The notes under the pieces were generated by a model. It ran no database searches. It was not told the origin of the DNA and saw nothing but the letters and a program-made list of their open reading frames with translations. DNA of 64,000 nt from Chaetoderma sp. LZ-2023a. Taxonomy: Eukaryota > Mollusca > Caudofoveata > Chaetodermatida > Chaetodermatidae. The translations under genes were made by a program, and so were the position numbers. The stretch is from NCBI GenBank assembly GCA_034401795.1, contig CM067373.1, positions 86,647,023-86,711,022 of the forward strand, in the 5' to 3' direction. Below, one piece after another: positions 22,205-33,909 of the stretch. Positions within the stretch are counted from its first letter, which is position 1; each line of letters begins with the position of its first letter.

Positions 22205-25200
22205 TTTTAAGGCAAGGACCAGTTGGATAATTTTTGTGTAATTTAATAGGGATTTTTCCATATCGGTGGCCATTTTGAAATCCAATATGGCCGTTGTAGT
22301 GGACACTGTTGTTTGTTATCTTATTTTCGATCATTTTACATGAATCCCTAATGCAAACACATTCTATAGAGTATGGCATGTACGTTGATATCATGTATGC
22401 CAATAAACAGCCGGCGATATAAGTAGAAAACTAACTTGAATATGGTGGCCATTTTGAAATCCAAGATGGCGGCTTATCGATAGATAGGAAATTTGATATC
22501 AAGTGGTTTCATGTATCTTGATATCATGAAAATACTTCCTGAAAGTTTCAGCTACTATACCCAAAAATGCATATAAGGTACACAAGCTGACAGACTATAA
22601 TGTACGTGTGGCAAATAATACACCACTGTAGAGTGAGCACTCGCATTTAATCAATTACATGCCACACCAGATTTGTCACGTCTGACAATCTGAATGCTAA
22701 CTCCCTTAAGAGACAATTAAAAAAAGGCACTCAAATAAACATGAAGTATTACGGTATGCCATTTTTCACAAACCACGCTCTCACAAATTCCGATCACAAT
22801 GTCTAGACAAATGGATAGACATCAGAATTTTCAGAAATAGTCTTCTATAGGTCTGTAAATATGAATATGAAGAAATTTGATTGGGGTTGGTGGGTGGGTG
22901 ATGGTGGTGGGGTGGGATTAATGCATGGTGTAGGGTGTAGGTGGTAGTGATGGTGGTGGTGGCAGTGGTGGTGGTGCTTAGTGGTTGGTGGTGTATGTCG
23001 GTACTAGTGGTAGTGGTTCTGGTGGTGGTGCTAGGGGTGGTTGTGGTGAATGTGGTCGGTGGTGGTGTTGATGCTGGTGGTGGTGATGGTGGTGTGTGTT
23101 GGTGGTGGTGATGATGATGGTGATGGTGGTGTTGTAGGTCATTGGTGGTGGGTGTTTGCTGGCGTAATGTCTAGACAAATGGATAGCCAGCAGAGCCAGT
23201 CATTCCAATGATAAATTTTTTTAAATAGTCTTCTCTTGGTCTGAAAATAGATATTTTCTATGAGAAAATTGAAATTCTCTTGAAGAAATTCTAGGGTTAA
23301 AGGGTTAAAGGGTTAAGAAAGTCTCTAGCGCCCATGTAATGGTGTAAGATGAGGTGGTCGCTTAGGGCAGGTTTCACTGAATTATATAGTAAAAACATGG
23401 TTATAACGTATCACTGCTCAGTAGCCCACCAAAAGGGTATATTTATGTTTGACTTGTAGTAAACGACCATCTATGATTATGCTACTATACCCATAATGTG
23501 GCTCATAATTGTTGAAATGTAATGTCATGAATGATAAGGCATACAGTCTCCAACCATCTCCCCACAATGCACTTACTTCTGCTAATGTATGAACACCATG
23601 AATTAAAAATGCGTTAATCTTTAGTGGTAAACAACAATAGCCAATGAGCGGGTTCACACATTATTATTGATTTTTGAAAAAAATTTACTCCCAGCGAGGA
23701 CATTGTAATATCTTACCAAATATCAATCTCACGTCGGTTGTTCACCAGAATGTGTTTTATGTATGTGAGTGCACTCAAATAATCAAGTAATAACACATGT
23801 TCATAAGTGTCGGCTGGACACTATTGTTCATAAGTGGGCACTGGATGATATTGTTCTAAATGACCGGCTGTGTGCTATTGTTCATGCAGGTGGCCGATGC
23901 GCTCTCAGGCAGTATAATCAATGTATTTTATAGTCTGTGATATGAAAGACGTATTTTATGTAGAAACATTCAACAACGATCAGCAGCATGGTTTCCAAAA
24001 GAGGGTAATAAAACTAGAAAAAAATTACCGTGTCCAACCATGTACATACACATGTTGCCACGTGTATAAATGTGCAGCTGCCTGTATAAAATTGCACAAC
24101 ATATTTTTGAAAATTTAATAATTAAATGACTGCCACTTTAAAGAATCTCCTTAAATGTGATAGATACATGATTATTATCTATATAATATTATACATACAA
24201 CATCACTTAGTTTACCTGTATATTACATGTGTAATGCTGTACTTTGCTCTGATTTTTTGAAAATTAAATGACTGGGAGATGCCACCCCCACCCCCATCTC
24301 AGTCTGGCTGCAAATTTGTGGTATGCAGCCGCAAATCCGCAGCATGCAGTCACATTACCCATGTAACACTGTATTTTGCTCTGATTTAAAAAAAATTAAA
24401 TGACTCAGAGACGCCACCCCACCCCTATCTCAGGTTGGCCGCAAATCCACAATATGAAGCCACAAATCCACAACATGTGGCCACATGCAGCCACAAATCT
24501 GCAACATGCGGCCGCACATGTACACATGCATTTTGGCATGCATGTGTGTCCGGGCATGTACATACACATGTTGCCGCATGTAGAAATGTGCAGTCGCCTG
24601 TATAAAACTGCGGCCGCAACATTTTTTGAAAATTTAATAATTAAATGACTGCAACTTTAAAGACCACACCTTAAATATGATAGATACATGATTATTATCT
24701 ATATAATATTATACAACATTGCTTAGTTTACCTATTACCCTTGTAATGCAACGATCTGATTTTTTTAAAAATTACATGACTGGGAACACATTTTGTTCAT
24801 GCAGGTGGGTGCTGGACGCTATTGTTCTAAATGTGCATCTGTGTGCTATTGTTCATGCAGGTGCCTTCGATCATGCACATAAACCCTATTCTTCAAAAAG
24901 CTCTGTTCGACAATTTGGCATAGGAAGCCACAATTCCGCTTAGTTTAAAAATATTCTACTTTTTACTACAACCACGAGGGGGAAGGGGATGGGGCGGTGG
25001 GTGGTGGGGGGGGGGGGGTGCACCGCCCACCTAATTAATACAGTAAACGCTACAAGGGTGCTAGGGACCTCATTATTCATCAACCATGACGATGGTGGAC
25101 ATTGTTCTTTACTCATTTCCATAACAATTTTGAAAATTTAATAATTAAATGACTGCCATCGGATTTTTTTTGAAAAATAAATGCCTGAGGCAGAAATATA

Positions 25201-25645
25201 TTTTTAACCAAGAAGGGGGTGGGGTGGGGTGGGGGCCACCGCCGCCCACCTAATTAATACATTAAACACGACAAGGGTGCATGGGACATCATTATTCATC
25301 AATGATGACGGCCATTGTTCGACACCAAAACATTAACGCACAGCCTACACCAATAGTGTTACATTAGATGCACGCTGTTTGCCATTGTTCTCATATTGAT
25401 AAACTCGTCACAACCTGACAGATACACATAAATCATTCGGACAACAGAACAATTGCACTTGACCTCCTGACATATACACACCAATCATTCTGACAACAGA
25501 ACAATACCCCACAGACGCACACATGACCTACGCGACCTCATTACGCATTATACCTGTCAAAACCAATTAAAAACCCCTTAATCAAATTAATTATGCATTA
25601 ATTAGCATTGTCATGCATTAGTGATTTAAAACAATAGCTCACAGC
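22205..25645 (-). repeat. Right inverted arm, expanded
   Basis: Inverse counterpart of 14116-16066, longer because extra sequence (about 22620-23910) with a GGT-rich minisatellite interrupts it. Outer blocks 23920-25645 match the left arm most clearly. Between about 24250 and 24620 are added local repeats with many GCCGCAAAT and GCAACATG words. Confidence 0.7.
22799..23275 (+). repeat. Duplicated ~90 bp segment flanking a GGT-rich minisatellite
   Basis: AATGTCTAGACAAATGGATA starts at about 22799 and again at about 23166, each followed by an AATAGTCTTCT block and a GGTCTG block. Between them, 22880-23160 is degenerate (GGTGGTGGTGAT)n. The histidine-rich minus-strand frame across it is an artefact. 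A third copy of the block (GTCTTCTCTTGGCCTGCAAA) lies at 31053-31145. Confidence 0.7.
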
Positions 25646-26089
25646 GAGCCACTCTACTACTTGCGACTGTCTTTTTGCAAATAATTTCATTCGGATCTAG
25701 GTGTTATTTCTTGTGAGGGTCTCCATAACAGGTAAACCGTCACTTGTCAGGCTCCACGGGGCCCCTGGTCTGCCAATTTTGGGCCCCGTGCACATACAGC
25801 CAGGATAATTGGCTAAACTTAGGGTTTATTATAGAAAATTCGATCATTTGTGAGACTTTTACTGCATACCTATAATCGTTGAAAGTTGAACTAAATAAAG
25901 TGGCTTTAGTCATATTGTGGTAGTAACAGTGTGTTGATATTTTTTTTAACAATCATTTTGCAATATCCTTTTAAATAGATTTTTCTCTCCATTGGTGGGG
26001 GTGGGGTGGGGTGTGCAAATGTGTGGGGACCCGTAGCATGTGCTACATTTGTTACTAGGCTAATCTGGGACTGACAGATTGGATTCCTC
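25646..26089. other. No gene seen
   Basis: Spacer right of the Academ-like element. GGGGCCCCTGGTCTGCC and GGGCCCCGTGCAC near 25757-25790 resemble the GGGCCCC blocks inside the MITE at 21693-22128, so a decayed relative of that MITE may be here, but no ends were found. Confidence 0.4.
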
Positions 26090-26398
26090 TATTATCCTCT
26101 TATGGTGTATCTTATCAAGTGCCACGTACATATAATGGACCTTTCTATTTTTAGCAATGCCCCCGTCCATCTCTAGCTAAGCTCCACCCACACCCCGCTC
26201 GTGTTGGGATCAATCGAGCTATGAAGTACCTGACTATCAATTTCCAGAAAACTATGCAGGTAAGCTATTGAATATTTTGGAACTAATTTGAGTGGGCGCT
26301 GTTGCTGCCATAGGCAACAACAGCGTCCAGTCAAATTAGTTCCAAAACATTCAACAGCATGTTTATTAAATAATAGAGACATCCAATTTGTACAACGT
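26090..26398 (+). repeat. Hairpin repeat family, copy 3
   Basis: The left part CTTATGGTGTATCTTATCAA matches copy 1. A shared middle follows: TAGCTAAGCTCCACCCACAC, GTGTTGGGATCAATCGAGC, TATCAATTTCCAGAAAACTA. Then comes the hairpin 26264-26359, with arms TTTTGGAACTAATTTGA and its complement and GCTGTTGCTGCC at the tip. Both arms carry GGAACTA where other copies have GAAACTA. Confidence 0.85.
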
Positions 26399-26904
26399 GT
26401 CAGACTACTAAGAGTTGAAGACGGGCCAAATAGAATCATTTATGACGCAATGATTATGACGTCACCCTACACGCCGCTTAGCTGATTATGACATCATATG
26501 ACGTCAGGTGATCGATGGCGATGGCTTCTCTGGAAAGACGAATTGTATATGGCAGTATGTGCGTCCATTCAGGTTTCATGATTTGTATCGTGTGCTCTCG
26601 ACATAGACATGTTATCCGGACCTTTCTTGAACTAATTTATTTTATGACATTTTCTACTTCGACTTTCAAAATCGGTAGCCCATCTGTTCAATGAATTGTT
26701 GGAATTATGTTCTCTAGCCATATCAAAAAATCCTGTCACCTATGCAGCCCGTTTCTTACTGATTTCCTCTTTATTAAATATTGAATCTCAGTATTTGATC
26801 TGTATACAACCTATACTGCTCTGCTCTTCCTCTGTTTCGGCTACGTTCTCGTGTAGTTTCCCTGACCGATGTTTCACTTCTAGCCATTCAATGGAGGAAT
26901 CCAG
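26399..26904. other. No gene seen; CRE-like sites
   Basis: No supported gene. TGACGTCA-type sequences occur close together at about 26458-26465 and 26488-26506 (TGACATCATATGACGTCAG). Isolated motifs like these do not establish a promoter. Confidence 0.35.
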
Positions 26905-27125
26905 TTTTAGTTATGCCACGCCCATTTCTAGCTAAGCTCCACCCACACTTTGTCCATGTTGGAATCATCAATCCATGCACTCTCTGAATCTCAATTTCCA
27001 GAAAACAATACAGGCAAGCGGTTAAATATTTTGAAACTAATTTGGCTGTGTGTTGTTGCTGCCTATGACAGCAACAGCGCCCAGTCATATTAGTTTCAAA
27101 ATATTCAACAAAATTTTCATATAAT
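26905..27125 (+). repeat. Hairpin repeat family, copy 4
   Basis: Shared middle (TAGCTAAGCTCCACCCACAC, TGTTGGAATCATC, CTCAATTTCCAGAAAAC) and hairpin 27021-27109 with GTTAAATATTTTGAAACTAA and a complementary arm ending TTTCAAAATATTCAAC. It lies about 0.8 kb from copy 3 in the same orientation. Confidence 0.85.
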
Positions 27126-27424
27126 TGATTGAGAAAATGCAATCCTCCTCTTCTGCACACTTTGATCGTAACCAGCTTGTCATGGCTTTCCAGCATTCTT
27201 TAGTTATTATGTGGTATTCATCTGTGCCTTTGTATCGCTTTCATTTTCGCTATTGTTTTAAGGATGCTACCAGACATCCATTGTTGTTTTGGTTTCTTTT
27301 TAGCTGCCGATATCAGCTGAATAAACAGCTATGCCCCTCAGTCGGTCGCTCATAAAAGCTTATTCCCGGCTATGTCTAAAAAGCCTACTGATCCGCGTTG
27401 ACTCAAATTTTAACACAATGGACC

Positions 27425-27591
27425 TTTCCGGTTTTAGCTATGCTCCGCCAAACTCTAGCTAAGCTCCTCTCACCCTTCGCTCGTGTTGGGATCGATCGAT
27501 CTCTGAACACTTTGACTATCAATTTCCAAAAAACTACACAAGTAAGCTGTTGGATATTTTGAAACTAATTTGACTGGATGCTGTTGCTACC
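27425..27591 (+). repeat. Hairpin repeat family, copy 5, cut in the loop
   Basis: Shared middle (CTAGCTAAGCTCC, CGTGTTGGGATCGATCGATC, TATCAATTTCCAAAAAACTA) and only the left arm of the hairpin (GTTGGATATTTTGAAACTAA, GCTGTTGCTACC). It stops at 27591, exactly where the hairpin would turn. Confidence 0.8.
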
Positions 27592-28139
27592 TAAGGACAC
27601 ATTTACAATAGGCCCCACCCCAGCCGGTGTTGGATGAGGTCAAAAGGTCATGAAATACATTGTAATGCAACTTCTCTGACACTGTTGGACGAAATTCAAC
27701 ACAATTTGATACGTGAGTTAATCATATGATTGCGGAGTGCAAAAGGACATTTACATTTAACGCCATCCCTATGGGGTGGGTTGTGTGGGTGTCAACAGTT
27801 GAAAGCGGCGAACGTGGGGATTTGCGATGACGCGTCATCGACCTGGCAATCTAGTTTTAAAATTGAAATCAGAATAACTGAGAATAAACTTATGTTTGTT
27901 TGTTTGTAAGCCATTGTGTAGTGTTATCCCAGTGTATTCACAAAATATCAATAAGTAAAAGGGTATTCACCATTTTTAACTATGACGTTTTGCTATCAAA
28001 CATAAATAGTGCCAAAATAAATTTCATAATTCTTGGTTAATTAGTAGCCCACATTTTCCACTGTTCTTACTTGAAAAGAACTTTAAACAAAACTGAATAT
28101 TGAATATCAATAATTCACTGTGTATATCACTGCATAGGT
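27592..28139. other. No gene seen
   Basis: Spacer between the hairpin copies and the second XPG-type pseudogene. GGACACATTTACAATAGGCC and AGGACATTTACATTTAACGC near 27596 and 27745 are similar to each other, but no element end could be fixed. Confidence 0.4.
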
Positions 28140-31040
28140 GGCTGGCAAGTTTGACCTGTTGGAACCACATATGTACCAAATTGTTGATGAGCCTTCTCCT
28201 AGGCAATTAAGATTAGTGTTCAGTCAATCATCAAAACCATCCTCCGTGTCCAAAGCTAAGCTATACACCTTGTCGGTTTCCCTCCACAAGAACATGGGAG
28301 CGCACAGCTGCCAATATTGTTTCTACAACTACACCCCTGATGCACTTTCCTGAGCAACGGCAATATGCTGATGCTGCAAGATCAGTAGGTGACGAGGGCC
28401 TCCAGTCATGAAAACAGGCACAACATCATCATTTTCACGTTTCCAGCCAAATTCATATATGCTGGGCAAAGCTGGCTTTACTTGATCAGCTCTTACCCAA
28501 AGCCTATTTCCATGACTTGCATTATAATCTCATTGGTTATCTTATTCTTAATATCCAGACAAAGAGAAGCCAATTTTTCTTTCAGAAGTTTTCTGCATTT
28601 GGTCAAAACTGTCTTTTCCCTTTGCCAAAAAAGGAAGCTTGTTGTATCACACTCACTCATTGACTGTACTAGAGGGAGCATTGTGATTTCACCTTGTTCC
28701 AATGCTCTGGACAAAGTCTGGATTGGGATATAATGTTCATTCATCTCTATGTACAATTCTTCTAATCCAAAATCGGCCAGTTTTCCGAAGAAAAACATGT
28801 TGATGATAACAATATCTGTGTCATTAGCCTTTGTTATTATCCGCTTTGCTCCATTGTTGGCAGCGTACATTGCATGAAGAAGCACTATTGTGTCTCATTC
28901 TTCTTGACTGCTGCTCAAATCAGGAACTGCGACACCTATAGTAGTTGTCAATGCAATGGACTTAGAACGGCCACAACCTCCAGCAAGATACAGTGTTACT
29001 GATTGGGTATCCCTAACGTCCCATGCTCTTCACATGTCTCAAATAATACTCTAAGAAGTTCTTGCTTACTCTGCTTGTTTGAAAGAATTGCTGACCAGTC
29101 GTTTATTGCCAAGTTGGTGTTTAATTTGAACAGTGCAGACTGTTGTTTGGATCGCCTGCTGTGACAGCCGCTGGCATCCTTCAAGCTTACACCTGTATCT
29201 TCGATTCAATCATAGCTATTTGCTATGATGTGAACATGTTTGCAACCTTCACGATGGGAATTAAGGATGCGCTGAAGAAGGCGTTTTGCAAATATTTGTG
29301 TTGGTTCGTCAGGTTGAGGTGAAACACATCTCATCAATCCCATCAGCTCAACAATATACGCAATTGAAGTAGAAAGCTCATCACCATTGCCTTCCCCTGA
29401 ATTAGGCAAATCTGTAGGCCACTCTTCACCTTCAAGCTCTTGCTGAAAACACTTCAGAAGAGATGACTGTTCCAGATCGCAACAAAACATCGCCAGAATC
29501 CGAGACTTCTCCTAAAGCAGGCGGGTTTTGACGGAGTTCATGCTGTCCTTGCTGCATTATCTGCTCTTCTGATTCTTCCCATCTGGGCAGCAGAGCCCTC
29601 TTAAGCAGTGTCAGCACAGTTGTAAGTTTATCTTTAGCATGGCTAACTTGAGATGTTTTCTTCTTTTGCTGTTTTGACATTGTTACAAAAGTTTTACAAT
29701 GTCCATCTTCTTGGCGCTGCTTGCAAGGTACTTCTCAATAGTCGTCATACCAATTGTTTTTGCATTCAGAAGCTGCTCTCTGATATAAGTGGAAGCAACT
29801 GCTCCAGAGATTCATCAGATCTTCATCCTTGCATCCGAAGGGATTGATCAACGCTTCGATTACATCTACCATGCTGTTTCTATCTTTTATTTGTCTATCT
29901 ATTACAGCTGCATTGCCTTCATGATGCGTGTATGTTGTATCTCCTGAACCCATATCTAGCATCTCTCTGACAACAGTACATACTTATGTTGTGAAGGATA
30001 GAGTGAGAATCCACTCCTCTTGAACTTCAGGGCGAAATACATTGCCCGATATTCCAGCTGTACCTCGTCTTCCTTTGGCATTTGCGTTTGGACGACATTC
30101 AAGGGTCATGTCTGTCCAAATACCCGTGAATAGTCCATCTCATTGCTTGACTGTAAAATGTCCATCTCTGAAAGCAGCAAGAATTGGTACTAGCAGATTG
30201 CGCATGCCATTCAAGTAGTTTACAACTTGGGTAGCGTACTCATGGTGACCAGTACTTGTTATCAATGGAAGCATACAGGCTACGTGAAGTTGCCGTAAGG
30301 TGTTCATCCCAGTTGCCATATCGTTCTGCGTGAAGAAACTGTAATGTTATCGCCACCATTCCATAAACATAAACCATAATTTATGTGTGGGAATTTCTCT
30401 TCTGGATTCGTTAAATTCAAGCATTACACTTTTTGCTTCCATGATATGTCATTAATAAGTTGCCTTGAGAGAATTGCGTTCTGTATAATCGTGTCCAAGT
30501 TGCTGAAAGTTGTTACCTCGTTGTCCTTCACAATGCACCAATCTTCAAGCGCTTTCCACCAGCTCACAAGCATTCCTTCATATATGGCTGTGTGCATTCA
30601 TCGCCTGATAATACCCAGATCCATCAGTGAATTTATTGGCAGTTCCAGGAAGAAGAATCTTTGCCTTCACAAAAATGTCTTTCAGACCAGAAGCCTTCAT
30701 GACACAACCTATGGCACCAATGAAATTCATTCCCATGTGAAAGCCGCGAAGTCAAAGAATGGGATTACCATGTTCATCTGTCTTTTCATGCGGGAGTCCG
30801 TAGCTGATTGCATACACTGCAAGATCTTGAGTTACTATTGAGTACTCATGACCAAGCTTTCTACTACTCCGTATGCATATTTGCAAGGCTTCATTAACCA
30901 CAGCTTCCGTGGTTGGCGCGTAAGGTAAGAAAGTTAGGTAACCAGCCGATGTGGCAGGGGCACATAATGATCTGATATCCTGGCACAGAAAGCCTTGAAT
31001 CCCGGAATTACTATTTGCAGGCGAAGAGAACATTAATTTA
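28140..31040 (-). pseudogene. Second Academ-like (XPG-nuclease family) protein remnant
   Basis: Minus-strand relative of the protein at 16722-21475. From the right: QDLAVYAISYGLPHEK (about 30775-30825), GLFTGIWTDMTLE (about 30110), THHEGNAAVID with IEALINPFG (29800-29935), an XPG-like block DTDIVIINMFFFGKLADFG (28760-28830) and SECDTTSFLFWQREKTV (about 28610-28665), then a cysteine-rich stretch CSCRNNIGSCALPCSC (about 28290-28345). WTD, NPF and GCDTT-type motifs are family features; here the last is altered (SECDTT, WQREK in place of the Gly-Lys-rich turn). Many stops and shifts show it is dead and older than the copy at 16.7 kb. Terminal repeats were not found. Confidence 0.6.
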
Positions 31041-32964
31041 GAAAATCTACCACTGAAATGTCTGGCTCTGTTATTAGGCTAGTCATTGCTGTGGTGAATT
31101 TTCAAAAATTGTCTTCTCTTGGCCTGCAAATGGATATATTTCATAAGGCTACCGCACACACTGGTTTCATCCGGCTTAGGCATTAAAGCATTAACTTAAA
31201 TTTACCCGACCAAAGTATTAAGAATACAAAATGCATGAAAATGGTCTAAAGGATTATTTTCTGAAAAATCATGGAATGACATTTCAATGCCAAATTTAGG
31301 TACTTTCCACCACTTTTATGAACGTAAACATAACAGATTCGGGATCAGCACCCTCGAATTAAACAAGAGCACTTCTTAAACCTTTTGCGGCTGTCTATGT
31401 AGACCCATGTAGATTTTTAAAGCATCTTTGCGCGCGTTCCCCCTAACTAAATATGCTTAACTATACACTTCTATGAAGAAAACCCCGGAGATATATTAGG
31501 AACGTTTTAATAAGTTTTTAATAAGTTTTTAAGTCATTTGGCGTTATTAAATCGTGCCTGACAGTGAATGTGAATCAGTTACGTAATTTTTAAGTCCACG
31601 TGACATGATATATAGCGAAAATCTACGTGTTTTAGTGACATTATTTACGTTTGTTTTCATAAATTGATTCATTGTTTATACGTGACGTCATTAAAAGAAG
31701 AAACACATGACGTAACAACCAAGTAGTCAAGGAGACGTTTGTCTATGCGACGTCATTAATAGAACGTATATCTTTATTAACGCACACGTTTAAAGTGCAT
31801 TCTACCCATATTAGGCTCTATGGCAATATTGATATTAAATTGCCACCCGGGTGTTTAAACGTATCTTCCTCGGAATTTCCAGATCAGACAAATAAGCGTG
31901 TGCCACTAGATTTTGAACAATAAAACTTATGTATTGTCTGTTTTCTGAATACTCGTTCTATTAAGTAGTCCTGCAGACACTTTCGCCTGGACGAAGAGAT
32001 AGCAGCGACCATCTGTTTTCAATAACCTACGTCACTGTATACATTACTACCGCAATTATCTCCATTTAACATGCGTATTGTGTGTAAATCGCTCGCAAAG
32101 ACAAAATTAGACTTTTTGCATGTCTGAGAGTAAGGAGCGATGATAGACGGACTTTTTATTGGGTTTCTCAAATGAATTGCTACCTATCACTAAAGATTTA
32201 AAATTGCCTGAACTTTTTGGATCCCTAATTCCTCCATACATCTTGACTTCTCTTCGCCTGAATTGATGCTTTAAATTATTCATCCAATTAATCTCTATTG
32301 CGTCATTCAACACTTCACGTTTTGTTATTAACACTGGTAGCGTACACATCCCTCCTTGCAGTCATTATTGTTATCTAGATGGCTCTCTCTACCAGTGTGT
32401 GTACGTCACTAGTAGGAAAACCACATCGGACAAGACGTCAATGTAGCTCGCGAGATTTTGTTGGGTCGTTCCGGCACGAAGTGTCTGTCCGTCGCACCAC
32501 ATGTGCACGACGAACGAGGGGGCTGGCTAGCTCCGAGTCTCGGGGTTCCGGATCCCATGTAACGTCGCTGCGCGAAGTACATAGACAGACTTCTCTAGCC
32601 GGTGGAACAATGATGTTCCAGTGGGGCCGTGCGACCATTGCCGCTGAGATTAAACTGCATGGTGTCGTCCCAACTATTTGTGTCACCGGTATGTCTTTCC
32701 AATGGACGTTTATATAATGGGGAATAAAAATATAGATGATAACATTCTGACTAGCAAACAAGATTAATCGTTTGACAGGGCGAGCATACACAATACTACA
32801 TAAAGCAGAGCTAGCTAATGTACTTTGCATGTGGGGTCGACGGAGGTACCTCACAGATTCATAAAGCCGAAGATGTATCCCCGCAAGGGAGACATCAGCA
32901 CAATGAGGGTACTGATTAACTTAATAAGTTATTATACCTTCATGATACAGATTAAAAAGATTCG
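31041..32964. other. No gene seen
   Basis: About 1.9 kb with only short frames, none recognised. 31053-31145 is the third copy of the AGTCTTCTCTTGG repeat. GTGACGTCATTA-like sequences occur at about 31682 and 31757. An 80-codon minus frame at 32107-32349 has no recognisable motif. Confidence 0.4.
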
Positions 32965-33115
32965 TGATGTTACGAGAGGAACATGCCTTGTGCGGGCTTT
33001 ATCCTAGATGCCACCCAATGATGCGAGAGGTAATAGCCTCGTGCGGGCCTCTGTCACAGGATAATCTCGCTTATGTGAGAGGCAAGTGCCTCGCGCGGGC
33101 CTCCGTCACAGGAAA
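32965..33115 (+). repeat. Three tandem hairpin-bearing units (~53 bp)
   Basis: Imperfect units at about 32965-33010, 33018-33063 and 33070-33115 share ATGxGAGAGGxAA, then GCCTCGTGCGGGCCTC and TGTCACAGGA. Each holds a short stem, clearest in unit 3 as GAGGC-AAGT-GCCTC. No protein frame explains the conservation. Confidence 0.6.
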
Positions 33116-33845
33116 ATGCCTTCGACGCCGAAGCGGAGGAAAAGAGCTGGCAAAAAGGGCCACTCTTTTGTTCAACAAAAATTCTAGGGAAAAAGACCAT
33201 CCTAGTGAAATATATAATTAACGGGATGTATACTGGTTTACATGAAGACGGAGAGAACAATTCCCGAGGGATTCACAAGTCCCCATCTTATGTAATTCTA
33301 AGATACTGCATTGGTAGTTGCCACTTTATTTATGCAGGCCTTCTGCTACAGTCTAACCTACCATTTAATAGTTAGAAACAAAAACTAGCTTTGGCCGCAA
33401 GTGGCTGGGATTCTACCTATCATTAGATATATAACTATATCACGGGCGTAGATGCCCCGCTTCCCGTGGGTCGTTTTAGAAAGCATCTACCTCCATGGAT
33501 AGTAGCGTACATGTTACTTCACAACACATCCGAGCTGGGTGAGAATCCAGATGCCTTGTTTCATAACCACATAAAACATCACTGGACGATGGCTACAGTT
33601 TACACAAGCAAATTTGTCAACTGACATATCATTGCGGTGGGGGTGGAGAGACGAATATCCACTACGAGTGTCCTTCCTGGGAGGGTGTGGCAGATTCTAA
33701 GATCATGCCCAGACACTACAATAAGTTGGGTGGAGATGCGCATCTCGTCCGTCACCAATCCTATGGAATTAACTGTTGACCTGGCATTAGGTTTACGTTC
33801 CAATATGCCCAATATGCAATGCGGGCCGGAAGTAATATATCCTAC

Positions 33846-33909
<64 letters not shown>

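Larger units (their letters stand above)
14116..25645 (+). mobile_element. Large DNA transposon with long inverted arms, Academ-like
   Basis: About 11.5 kb bounded by inverted repeats that start GCTGTGAGCTATTGTT at 14116 and end with the complementary sequence at 25645. Matching blocks in opposite orientation continue inward for kilobases: AATGCTAATTAATG (14152) with its partner near 25600; GAACAATGTCCACC near 14607 with 25095; TTAAGGAGATTC near 14965 with 24145; AACGCTGCTGATCG near 15457 with 23975; GGGTATAGTAGCTG near 15675 with 22555. Between the arms lies one broken gene for a large protein with an XPG/FEN1-like nuclease region and a C-terminal eight-cysteine cluster, a combination known from the Academ superfamily. 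I could not find a convincing 3-4 bp target duplication, so the outer limits may be off by some bases. A hAT-type MITE and a hairpin repeat are nested inside. Confidence 0.7.

Noticed and set aside
22978-23178. His/Pro/Thr-rich minus-strand frame
   Set aside because: Translation of the degenerate GGT-rich minisatellite; no start context or conserved motif.
23290-23318. AGGGTTAAAGGGTTAAAGGGTT, telomere-like
   Set aside because: Only three units with an 8-base period, not TTAGGG; too short for an interstitial telomere.
14110-25655. A 3-4 bp target duplication for the Academ-like element
   Set aside because: Flanks (GGGTTT on the left, GAGCCA on the right) do not match; the exact ends are not certain enough to claim one.
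26399-26904. CRE-like sites as a promoter
   Set aside because: No TATA, no downstream frame; short palindromic sites alone are not enough.
32379-32854. Overlapping frames of 112 (+) and 138 (-) codons as host exons
   Set aside because: Arg/Ser-rich, no motif, and open on both strands at once, as expected from locally higher GC.
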